From: Capronia americana
Lineage: Eukaryota; Ascomycota; Eurotiomycetes; Chaetothyriales; Herpotrichiellaceae
DNA length: 64,000 bases
Direction: 5' to 3'
Assembly (NCBI GenBank): GCA_016110215.1
Contig: JADWQD010000021.1
Span: 248,001-312,000 of the forward strand
The notes under the pieces are model-generated. The model did not search any database. It was given only the letters and a program-made list of their open reading frames with translations, and was not told where the DNA came from. Position 1 is the stretch's first letter; every line of letters starts with the position of its first letter. The position numbers were made by a program, and so were the translations under genes. Below are positions 1-8,673 of the stretch, one piece after another.

Positions 1-1
1 A

Positions 2-478
2 AGGGATCCGTCATATCCAGTGCTAACCTTGAAAGCATCACATGATTTTGGCGTAGCTGTTGACACTCCCCATGGCCTGGTCGTTCCTGTGATCAAAAAT
101 GTACAAAGTCATTCCGTCGTGTCACTCTCGCAGGAGATCAAGCGACTCAGTGACCTCGCACAGGCCGGTCGCTTAGCTCCCGCCGACTTCCAAGGAGCTA
201 CATTCACAATCAGCAACATCGGCAGTATTGGTGGGAACACAGTGAGCCCTATTATAGTGGCTCCGATGGTGGCCATCCTGGGCGTGGGCAGAGCGCAGCA
301 AATTCCTGTGTTTACACGCGATCCCCACGGCGCGGAGGTCGTAGCCAAACAAGAGCAGGTAGTGTTGAGCTGGAGTGCAGATCACCGGGTATTGGATGGT
401 GCAACGGTCGCAAGGGCTGCAGAACATGTGAAAGAGCTGATGGCCAATGCTGATCAATGGGGTCTTTATTTGACATAG
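2..478 (+). CDS. Branched-chain 2-oxoacid dehydrogenase E2 (dihydrolipoyl acyltransferase), C-terminal part
   Basis: About 158 residues of the catalytic domain of a 2-oxoacid dehydrogenase acyltransferase, cut by the left window edge; the frame is open from base 2 and ends at TAG 476-478. Visible marks are the TFTISNIGSIGG stretch and the active-site signature SADHRVLDGA, whose His is the general base and Asp helps position it (DHRxxDG in the family). GSIGG followed by SPIIVAPMVAILGVG is more like branched-chain keto-acid dehydrogenase E2 than pyruvate dehydrogenase E2. The enzyme moves the acyl group from lipoamide to CoA in the mitochondrial matrix, in valine, leucine and isoleucine breakdown. 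The lipoyl and E3-binding domains lie outside the window. Confident for the family, somewhat less for the branched-chain subtype. Confidence 0.9.
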   Translation, partial: RDPSYPVLTLKASHDFGVAVDTPHGLVVPVIKNVQSHSVVSLSQEIKRLSDLAQAGRLAPADFQGATFTISNIGSIGGNTVSPIIVAPMVAILGVGRAQQIPVFTRDPHGAEVVAKQEQVVLSWSADHRVLDGATVARAAEHVKELMANADQWGLYLT

Positions 479-893
479 ACTCCAATAGGATACACCCAGC
501 ACCAGGCTTCACATGTTGTTCTTCGTCGTAGCAGCAAAGTGTACTCAATGAATCACGAAATGCTGTCCAGACTACATTTTGAGCCGAAGTCAACTCCACT
601 TTATCTCCACTCTCTCCGTTGACCATGCTGGAGAAACCGAGGACCAGGTAGGCTTGCCTCCGGGGAAATCCCATAGGAGTTTGACAAGTCCCCCCGAAGA
701 TGCCGAGAACCACATAACCGGAGACAGGGGTGATATCCCGAGCGGCATTCTTCCTATGCATCGTAATCCTCGGCCTCCGGGGACATTGCCCGTATTGGAA
801 GGTTTGAATAAAGGAGAAGCCCTCGTATGAGAGGACCAAGCGACAGAAAAGAGTGGTATTTGGTTTGGCAGTCCAATCGCAGAGAAATCCACA
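479..893. other. Intergenic, E2 to FAH-family gene
   Basis: Downstream region of the E2 gene and promoter side of the next gene. Reading frames here lack family character or splice partners. I see no RNA gene or repeat. Confidence 0.6.
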
Positions 894-1844
894 ATGAAAA
901 CTACATTTCGTCGCCTGGTCCGCTTCAAGGCCACTGACGGGAGCACCAAGTACGGCGAAGCTGGCGAGCACGTCAAGGTCGGAGACACCGTTCAGCTGTA
1001 TACTGGTGATCAACCCTGGGCACTCGAGACTTCCAAGGAAAAAGCAGAAATTGCTGAGGTACGATGATGATTACGTGCAAGCCTCATTGTCCAGCTTGGT
1101 CCCGACTCACCCTTGATTAGATTCTCTGCCCACTATCCCAGGTCAGCATCTTCTATGGCATTGGCCTGAACTACAAAAAGCACATCGCCGAGGCCAATTT
1201 GGATGTCCCGGAGTACCCGACTGTTTTCACGAAGCCGCCAGGTCAGTTTGCTCAGCAGACAGGATCGTTAGCTGCTTCCCGGGTCCTCACTCTTCACAGA
1301 CGCCCTGGCAGGCCCCTATGATGATATTCATGTGAATCGCAAATGTGAATGTCTCGACTACGAGGGTGAGCTCGCGGTGATCATTGGAAAAGACTGCAAA
1401 GACTACGATGGTCAAAGCGACGTTGCGGAATATGTGCTGGGCTATACCGTCGCCAACGACATCTCCTCACGCTTCTGGCAGATGCCTGCCCGATCAGGCA
1501 ATCAACACGGATACGCCAAGTCGTTTGATCAGTTTGGGCCGATCGGCCCTGTAGTCGTGTCGACCTCTGAGATCCCGAACCCAGGGGAGCTGGAATTGGT
1601 CACTACTGTGAACGGCGAGGAGCGCCAAAGAACAAGTGCTGGGGATTTACTGTTCGACATTCCAAAAATCATCGAGCATCTTAGTCGGGGGACCACGCTC
1701 AGGAAGGGGACGGTCATCATGACGGGCACGCCAAGCGGTGTCGCTGCGTTCATGAATCCCCCCGCCTGGCTCAAGTCTGGCGATGTTGTCGCTGTGGAGA
1801 TTTCTAGGATAGGAAAGATTCAGAACACGGTGGTGATCACATAG
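894..1844 (+). CDS. Fumarylacetoacetate-hydrolase-fold family protein
   Basis: Three exons, 894-1058, 1121-1241 and 1300-1844, join in frame to a 276-residue protein, the usual size of a single-domain FAH-fold enzyme. Fold marks in order: FYGIGLNYKKH, then FTKPP, LDYEGELAVIIG (acidic metal ligands), VANDIS with the Asp ligand, KSFDQFGPIGP and TGTPSGV. Members hydrolyse C-C bonds of acylpyruvates or fumarylacetoacetate, decarboxylate oxaloacetate, or open catechol-derived intermediates, using Mg2+ or Mn2+. The substrate cannot be read from the sequence. It is the first of four same-strand metabolic genes (SnoaL-like, CMD-like and P450 follow), so a role in degrading or tailoring an aromatic or 1,3-dicarbonyl compound is plausible but inferred. 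Confidence 0.88.
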
Positions 1845-2265
1845 TTCGTCAACTATGGTTTCCATCTAACTCGTAAGGAGCCGAGGAGATTTGCTCGCTC
1901 AAATGCATGTCGACTTGGTTTACTCCTGAGACCGTCTGTCGCCGTTGCTAGGACCCTTCACGGTCCAGCTTTGCAACATTCCAAGTCATTCTATCCCAAA
2001 CGCCCACACACCCGGAGCGGCTCGCCCCGCGAGGTTTGGAAGTCCGGGATTCGGTTAGAAACGGTGCCCCGAACGCCCCGGGATGCCCAAGAAGTGTTCG
2101 ATGCCCCGAGTGGCAGCCACCACTTAATCTTGTAATACGGGACACACGGATTCCACCTCTCGTGAAATCGAGAGTAGACAGAGTATTGACCGCCCCACGG
2201 CACGGTAATAGGGACCAAATCGATTCAAATCACCCAGTATCAGTTCCAGTGTTGCAGTAACAAAC
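1845..2265. other. Intergenic, FAH to SnoaL-like gene
   Basis: About 420 bases, GC-rich around 2010-2060. No coding exon, repeat or RNA gene recognised. It probably holds the promoter of the next gene. Confidence 0.6.
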
Positions 2266-2848
2266 ATGGGATACAACACAGAACACACCGAATGGCCTTC
2301 CTTCACCATCAACGAAGCTATCAAGAACCTGGTATCGGATTTCTTCCACTTACTCGATAGCGAAGACGCCCATGTCGGGGACAAGCTTGCCGACGATATC
2401 TTCGCTTCAAACGGACAAGCCCAATTCGGTGGCCACATGTTTGTAGGCAGAGACGGTATTTTATTGTCGAGTCCCCGAATTGCTTTGATTGAATCGTTGA
2501 TGATGTATTCTCAGAGATCCGCAAATCAAGAGACAACGCCTGGAAAGAAGTGACACGACGGCGTCACAAGATCCTCAAAGTCTACTCCGCAAGCCTGGAA
2601 GGGGATGATCTTCTCTTCATCGGCCACGTCGAGATGGACTTTCGCAATGGCAAGAGCGTCCAGGGCGAGTTCGCCGGGAGACTTGGGGTAGAAGATGCTG
2701 TTGGCGCTTCGCCCAAGCTTACTCTGTACACAGTATGGGCTGTATGTTGACACTGTCTGGTCGAGAGGGCTTTCTTATCCTACCTGACATTGGCTGACGT
2801 TTCGATCAGGACTCGGCACCCGTGACCAGAGCTCTCAAGGGTGAATGA
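2266..2848 (+). CDS. SnoaL/NTF2-like small protein
   Basis: Three exons, 2266-2455, 2515-2741 and 2810-2848, give a 151-residue protein; both introns have clean GT-AG ends and all phases agree. An N-terminal helical start (INEAIKNLVSDFFHLLD) leads to a loop around GRDGI/EIRKSRDNAW and then strands carrying LEGDDLLFIGHVEMDF and LTLYTVWADSAP. This layout is typical of the cone-shaped NTF2/SnoaL fold common in fungi. Members are polyketide cyclases, dehydratases, isomerases or small-ligand binders; no catalytic residue set can be assigned here. Its place between an FAH-fold gene and a CMD-like gene, on the same strand, hints at one small-molecule pathway. Confidence 0.75.
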
Positions 2849-3372
2849 TTTTCTGGCCCTACTTTGTTTCACGCAGCGTCAAGCCATCGTCTTGACCTGA
2901 GAGTGTCAGGATTCGAAACCACGGGTTTTGAAGACGTGCCTATGGCACTATCCTATATACCTAGGGCGTGCTTTGCATATCCTACTCCATGATCTCTGAT
3001 TCTGAAGTATTCCCGTGCACAGCTAGGATAATACACAAAAGTCACGTCGACCTCCCTCCCCCCTTCCCCACAGGGCCAGGTGTTAAGACTCTCCGCACTC
3101 GGCCATCCGGAGCACTGGTTGCATACGAGGTGCATTGTGGAGTGCAGCAATTCTCCTCAATCGTGCCGAGGACTTTCGGGTACTGTGTACATGTACTAGG
3201 ACTACTGATGTGAACAAAACCACCCCGTTGAGTCGGTAACTAATCCTGCTAGACAACGATCGTGTTCACCATTTTCAAGAAGTGTTGATCTTATCATCTT
3301 CCTCATAAACCTTTGATCTTCTGATACAAACCGCCAACCCTCGTCACGACGTCCAACCAGTGATATTCCACC
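2849..3372. other. Intergenic, SnoaL-like to CMD-like gene
   Basis: About 520 bases without a supported gene. I see no repeat or RNA gene. Confidence 0.6.
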
Positions 3373-3951
3373 ATGGCAAACCATCGAGGGCTCGTCCCTT
3401 TCTCGAGCATGACAGAGGAACAGAAAGCACTACACGACACCCTCACACAGTCCATTAAATCGCGATATGATGATTCTGAGCGGTCCCCGAGATTTTTCAC
3501 CGACGACGGCTCCCTCATTGGACCTTACGGGGTTCTCCTTCATCATCCGGAGGTGGCACGTCAATTCGTAGGGCTTGTCAGATCTTTGCACACCATCCCA
3601 GGTCTGTCGCTGTACGGCCGCGAAGTCGCCATCGCGGTGGTCGGATCGCGCTCGCAAGCGGCCTACGAGAATTACGCACATCGCATCATTGCCACTCAAC
3701 GTGCCGGAATCACCGAAGAGGAACTGCAGGAAATCCATGCCGGGAGATGTCCTGACACGCTGACGGCCGAGGGGAAAGCAGCGTTCGAATTGGCGACGGC
3801 GCTGGGCAGGCCTGGTCCTCTCCCTCGAGCGGTCTACGATAGAGTGGTCGGCGTATTGGGCGAAGATGGAGCTGCCGCGGTGGTTCATTACACTGGATTC
3901 TATAGCTATGTAGGCGTCCTTCTGAATGGTTTCGACGTCCAGGTGCCGTAA
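3373..3951 (+). CDS. Carboxymuconolactone decarboxylase-like (AhpD-fold) protein
   Basis: A single-exon 192-residue protein. The N-terminal part (RGLVPFSSMTEEQKALHDTL) and the core GLSLYGREVAIAVVGSR with YENYAHRIIATQRAGIT match the all-helical AhpD/CMD fold. The peroxidatic CxxC of AhpD is absent: the protein has only one Cys, in CPDTL, well away from the active helix. It therefore resembles gamma-carboxymuconolactone decarboxylases and related fungal proteins more than a thiol peroxidase. The Glu of REVAIA and the His of YENYAH are candidate active-site residues. Such proteins act in the protocatechuate branch of the beta-ketoadipate pathway or as tailoring enzymes in secondary metabolism. 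It is third in the same-strand four-gene block. Confidence 0.82.
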   Translation: MANHRGLVPFSSMTEEQKALHDTLTQSIKSRYDDSERSPRFFTDDGSLIGPYGVLLHHPEVARQFVGLVRSLHTIPGLSLYGREVAIAVVGSRSQAAYENYAHRIIATQRAGITEEELQEIHAGRCPDTLTAEGKAAFELATALGRPGPLPRAVYDRVVGVLGEDGAAAVVHYTGFYSYVGVLLNGFDVQVP

Positions 3952-4302
3952 GATACTATCGTTCCAAACAATGAGAGAAGAAGAAAAAGACATCCTGAGT
4001 CACCTGCTCTGCTTTTGAACAAGGTGACCCGAGCATATTCGTGTTTCTTCAATACTATTGAGTGCTGGAAGATTAATAGTGGCCCCACTCTTTCCCCCCG
4101 GACACTCCACCCTCTTTTTGCCCCGGCCGAGCCTCCGGATCAAAACCCCGGGATTCGGACAGGGACTTGTACTGTACGCCGAAAGAGAAGAGTGTAGTCT
4201 CTCACTCCGATATAGACGTAAAAAGCGCTACCCTTATCGGTTCATTGTAGACTGTAGAACGTCTCTTTTTCCGTAGCTCGCCGTTGAATTCCAACCGCAG
4301 CA
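3952..4302. other. Intergenic, CMD-like to P450
   Basis: About 350 bases, with a pyrimidine-rich stretch near 4080-4120. No gene or repeat recognised. The P450 promoter must lie here. Confidence 0.6.
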
Positions 4303-6303
4303 ATGGCAGGTATACAGGTGTCGTCAATCGTTGGAAGCCATGCAGCCTCGTTGTGCGCTGTCGCACTGGGACTTGTAAGTGGTCTTCGGTCGCCCGAAGC
4401 GTCGCGGGTGAAACTGATCATTCCCGACCGAACTATAGCTTGCTCATGTCTTCTACAAGACATTTGAACCCACCGCTCTGACATTCATCGGCCAGTCGAT
4501 CGTGCTCAGCGGGGTGCTTTTTTTCTGGAGCAACCTGTCGGCCGGATTTGTGCTGTCTCAAATGAGGGTCTGGCCTGCCGTGCAGGCGATGTTCTTGTAC
4601 TTCTGCACCCTTAGGTACGAGAGATCCAAAAAAAGGACCATCCAGCTCAATCCTGGTGTCGTTGTTCTCACCAATGCATAGCGTTTCCATTGCGGTTTAC
4701 CGGATTTACCTCAGTCCGTTGCGCAAGTTCCCTGGTGGCAAGTTACAGGCACTCACGAAATGGGCTCATTTTGCGCTTGCGAGAAAAGGGATGACTCACC
4801 ATGTGATGATGAAACGGCATCGCGAGCTCGGCGACTTCGTCCGGATAGGGCCCAACGAGATATCCATCTCGGATCCCAGTTTCATCCCGATCATTCATGG
4901 AAACAAGTCCAGATTCCCCAAAGGACCGTGGTACGACCATATGATTCCCGATCCTGTGCTGTCACTCATCGCGATCCGTGACTACGATCAGCACAAGTCT
5001 CGCCGGAAGGTTTGGGACGAGGTCTTCACTCCGAGGGCACTGAAGGTCTACGAAAATCGCATATCGACCGTGTTCGAAGGTCTGGCCGCGCGTTTCGATG
5101 ACTACGCAAAGACTGGCGAATGGCTCGATCTCTCCCTCTGGTCTGAGCGGTTGCTGGTCGACACCATTGGGAAAATTGCCTTTGTAAGTCTCTCGACACC
5201 TTGTGGTATCCATGGCTGATCAGCTAGAATGTCGATTTCAACTCCGTCCAAGATGGAAAGGGCCATTTCTACGTCGAATTCATCCACGGGGTGCTACAAC
5301 ATGTTGCTTCATTGGCCGAAATCTCCTGGGCCAAGCCGATTTTGGCCTACGTGCCACATAACAAGGCACAGTCCGCGGCCATCAAGCAGTTCATGGCATT
5401 CAGCGAAGAAAAGCTCTCGCAAAGAATGCAGATCGGGGGCGAGGCCGAAATCGACGTTCTGGGCTTCCTGATGACGGCAGGCAAGAGGAATCCGGCCTAC
5501 AAGTTGTCGACCGCAGCTTTGGGTTCCGAGGCTCGATTGGTCATTGCTGCCGGGACGGACACGACCAGTATTGCCATCACGTACAGTCTGCCCCAACTCA
5601 CCGGTCAATAGACTTATCGTTCATCGGAAGCTAAAACCTCTGCAGATCTGCCATGTTCTGGCTTCTCCACGACAAAGCTGCATATCAAAAGTTGCGAACA
5701 GAATGTCGCAACATCTTTGCGCCTGGCGAAGACTTCGATGCGGCGAAACTTGGCGATTGGAAGAGAGCTCCATACCTTAACGCCTGTGTCAACGAAGCGC
5801 TCCGACTTTTACCCTCGGGACCTAATGGAATGCAGAGAGTGGTGAGCACTCCCGGTGGCATAATGGCCTCCAACGGCATGCATATCCCGGAGGGGACCAA
5901 AGTCAGTGTTCCCACATGGACCGTGCACCACGATGCGCGCAACTTCGAAAAGCCCTGGGACTTTATCCCCGAGCGGTGGATCGAAGGCTCTGGCTTCGAA
6001 GGAGCCCACAACGCGACCGCCTTTATGCCCTTCTCTCTGGGGGCCTATTCCTGCATTGGCAAACCACTGGCATTGCTGCAGATCCGCCTGTTTTTGTTTC
6101 GGTATGTTTGGCCTCTTGCAACTTTCTGCCAGTTGGGTTACTTGGAAATCGACTAACGGAGTACTTGCAATAGAGTGGTTCCGCTTTTTGACTTTGAACT
6201 TGCCCCCGGCTTCGACAAGAGGGCATTTATCGAAGACACAAAAGGGTTCTTCGGTCTGACTAAATTGCCGCTACTTGTGTCGGTGACCCGGGCTTCGGGA
6301 TGA
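4303..6303 (+). CDS. Cytochrome P450 monooxygenase with multi-span N-terminus
   Basis: Six exons: 4303-4374, 4439-4614, 4682-5183, 5228-5580, 5646-6101 and 6174-6303. They give 562 residues with every junction in phase. The N-terminus has about three hydrophobic segments before the hinge YLSPLRKFPGG, so the enzyme should be ER-anchored. The I-helix AGTDTTS (near residue 357), the K-helix ExxR in NEALRLLP, the meander FIPERW and the heme loop FSLGAYSCIG (Cys about 504) are all present, so it should be active. Three N-terminal hydrophobic segments are common in fungal P450s often labelled tryprostatin-hydroxylase-like or CYP67-like; that naming is tentative. It is the last gene of the same-strand enzyme block. 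Intron 3 is only 44 nt. Confidence 0.93.
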
Positions 6304-6637
6304 ATGAAATCCAAGGTCTTTGGAGACGAGTCTAATCAGCCCGAACATAGTGGTCCACTTATAATTAACCTAGCATATAAAGAATGCGAAATATATAGAC
6401 GCCCACACGCCTAATAGAAGTGAGGATAAACTACCGAGTACTGATAGATATTTGTACCTCGACGTAACAATATATTAATCCGGAGTGGGGCTTCCACGGA
6501 TTAATTATCCCTCCGTGCCCTCCTAATCGAGCGCCAAGGTCAGCCACTTTGTCGCCGCTGAATACTCCGTACCGGCAGGTTCAACCAGGGTCTCCCTCGG
6601 CAGCTCGAGGAGAAACCAGACCAGATGGTCCTACTTC
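6304..6637. other. Intergenic, P450 to ICT1-like gene
   Basis: About 330 bases, AT-rich at 6340-6480, probably the P450 3' region and the promoter of the next gene. Nothing else seen. Confidence 0.6.
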
Positions 6638-7238
6638 ATGCTTACATGGTCGAGAAGAAGTCTCCGTGCGACAGTGACTCTCTGGAGATCCTATGCCTCG
6701 CAGAATGAGCATCCAGAGTTTGACTATGCTGCAGCTAGGGAGTGGTACAAGAGCTTCAATTCACTGGAGACGCTACGTGATATTGGAGAAGTGACCTTCG
6801 CCCGGTCCAGTGGCCCTGGTGGCCAGAATGTGAACAAGTATGCCTTGTTGGTGCCTTTTTATTGAACGAGCCTGATTGCCCGACAGAGTCAATTCTAAAG
6901 CGCAATTGCGCGTGCCTATCGCCCAGCTCCTCCCGCGACTTCCTGCCGCCCTGCATAAACCCATCCTGGCATCACGCTACTATGCCGAGAACTCGTCAAG
7001 CCTTCTGATCCAGGCAGACGAGAGCCGCAAGGCTCAAGCGAATAAGGATACGTGCTACCGCAAGCTCAATGAGCTGATCCTGGATGTGTACAAGCATAGT
7101 GTACCTGGCGAGACAACGGTCGAGCAGAAAGAGAAGGTCAAAAGGCTCCAAAAGGCGGAAAATGAGTCGAGACTGAGGCGGAAGAAATTACAGTCGAACA
7201 AGAAGCAGTCGCGGTCATCCAAGAAAGATTCTGATTAA
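6638..7238 (+). CDS. Mitochondrial ICT1-like peptidyl-tRNA hydrolase (class I release factor domain)
   Basis: Two exons, 6638-6837 and 6887-7238, encode 183 residues. The release-factor signature SSGPGGQNVNKVNSKA places the catalytic GGQ at residues 61-63; it enters the peptidyl-transferase centre and hydrolyses peptidyl-tRNA. The basic C-terminal tail (KRLQKAENESRLRRKKLQSN and a Lys/Ser-rich end) is the ribosome-binding tail of the ICT1/ArfB group. The Arg-rich, acid-poor N-terminus (MLTWSRRSLRATVTLWRSYA) looks like a mitochondrial targeting peptide. The likely role is rescue of stalled mitoribosomes. The stop ends only 4 bases before the stop of convergent UTP6, so the two 3' UTRs must overlap. 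Confidence 0.92.
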
Positions 7239-7242
7239 ATCC

Positions 7243-8421
7243 TTACGAAGACGTGTCTGGAGCACCGAGAGACGTGACGACCGACTCGGCCACCATCTTG
7301 AGAGCTGGATCTAGATCCTCTGTCTGCATGAGCTTCTCCAGCCAAAGTTTGGCCCAGGTCAGCAGCTCCGGGCTGTTTGCCTTTTTACGCGCTTCCTTCA
7401 ATCGTGCCACTACCTGCCTGAGAGCTGGAGGGAAATCCGGCGATGAGGGAGAGACTGAGACGACAGGGATTTGGATATGACAGGCTTGGGCGATCCAATT
7501 TTGCGGATGCTCTTTCAGCAAAGCCGCCTCCACATGGCTTGCAACTTTGCGGCAGGCTGGCATATCCTCGAAGTCCAGCAGCATGTTGAAGAAGTCAAAT
7601 CCGAATCGCGGGTCTTCAAACTGGGCCATGGCAGCGTCGAATACTGCGATGGGAATGGCGCCACTCAGTGCAGGAGTAGCCTCCAGGGTCTCAAGCGTAG
7701 ATGTGTCTACCTCGTGTCCTTCACCTTCAGGGTTGATGTCCATAGCTGTCAGTCTGGGTAGCGGCAAAACATCCTCACTCTCCTCGTCGTGCTGTGGTTG
7801 CTCTCGTTTATCGGCGGTGATTCCTAAGACCTCTCGTCTCGTATGGATTTTGGCGATGTACAACATCTCCAGTCTCGCATATTCCAGCCACATTGTCCTT
7901 GAGCCTTGACAAAACCGTAGGCCTCTCTGCATGTAGCTGCGCGCTTCGGTCATGTCCCCATTTTCCTCAAACGAATATTGCGCCGCATGAATCCACAAAT
8001 CGGCTTTGGTGGGATGTAGTCGGAGCACCTGTGTGAACATCTCTTGCAGCTTTTTGTATGCCTTCTGTTTCTGTGCATAGTCTATGGCTTCCATCCACAG
8101 GCTGATGTCACCAGGATGCTTTCGAGTGCCGCGATCGAAGACGAAGAAGACCCGACGCTTGCCATTGTGTGCTGTAGCTTTGATTCCTAGTCGTTTGACC
8201 CTTTTTCGTCTCAAAGCATCGACGTTGATCTCGAATTCTGCATAGCGAGCGTAGTCGGTGGGGGTTGAGCCTCTGGCATTGATTTTGTGTTCGAAGTCGG
8301 ATCGTTTGCGCGCAATGCTGGTGATCTCCTCCGGGCTGAAGATTCCTTTCCGCTCGTACTCCTTTAGCTCAGGAACGGACTGCTCGAGGAAGAAGCGTGC
8401 CTTGTCGCTGGCGGCTGCCAT
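7243..8421 (-). CDS. UTP6: U3 snoRNP-associated protein UTP6, HAT-repeat protein
   Basis: A single exon of 392 residues. ATG 8421 (MAAASDKARFFLEQ) is chosen because the family starts this way; an upstream in-frame ATG at 8478 would add 19 poorly conserved residues. The N-terminal U3-associated domain (ARFFLEQSVPELKEYE...FSPEEITSIARKRSDFEH) is followed by half-a-TPR repeats, for example DISLWMEAIDYAQKQKAYKK and ADLWIHAAQYSFEENGDMTE. UTP6 belongs to the UTP-B part of the small-subunit processome and is needed for 18S rRNA maturation in the nucleolus. Yeast Utp6 is about 440 residues, so this length fits. It is convergent with the ICT1-like gene and divergent from CWH43. Confidence 0.93.
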   Translation of the reverse strand: MAAASDKARFFLEQSVPELKEYERKGIFSPEEITSIARKRSDFEHKINARGSTPTDYARYAEFEINVDALRRKRVKRLGIKATAHNGKRRVFFVFDRGTRKHPGDISLWMEAIDYAQKQKAYKKLQEMFTQVLRLHPTKADLWIHAAQYSFEENGDMTEARSYMQRGLRFCQGSRTMWLEYARLEMLYIAKIHTRREVLGITADKREQPQHDEESEDVLPLPRLTAMDINPEGEGHEVDTSTLETLEATPALSGAIPIAVFDAAMAQFEDPRFGFDFFNMLLDFEDMPACRKVASHVEAALLKEHPQNWIAQACHIQIPVVSVSPSSPDFPPALRQVVARLKEARKKANSPELLTWAKLWLEKLMQTEDLDPALKMVAESVVTSLGAPDTSS

Positions 8422-8520
8422 TGTCCTAATGATAGAGAGAACGAAACTTTTTCTGCGGGCTGCGGAGAAGATGGACAAATTTGGCCGCAGTTCTGCCGCG
8501 GCCGCGGATCATCAGGGGTT

Positions 8521-8547
8521 CAGTTCAATTCATTTCAGTTCAGTTCA
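8521..8547 (+). promoter_or_regulatory. Three direct CAGTTCA repeats in the UTP6/CWH43 divergent promoter
   Basis: The heptamer CAGTTCA occurs at 8521-8527, 8536-8542 and 8541-8547, inside the 252-bp gap between divergent UTP6 and CWH43. It could be a shared regulatory site or just a simple repeat; there is no functional evidence. Confidence 0.3.
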
Positions 8548-8673
8548 CGCTCCAGTTCTTCTCACGCGCAGCCCAGCTTCTTGACCTTTTCATACCACTT
8601 CTTGTCGCTCATTCTCCTCGTTCTCTCTGGCTTGATGCCGCTGGTCGCGTTCTAATCCCTTTAATACCCCAAT

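Noticed and set aside
312..1013. A 233-codon minus-strand open frame opposite the E2/FAH junction
   Set aside because: It overlaps two well-supported plus-strand genes and shows no domain or exon structure.
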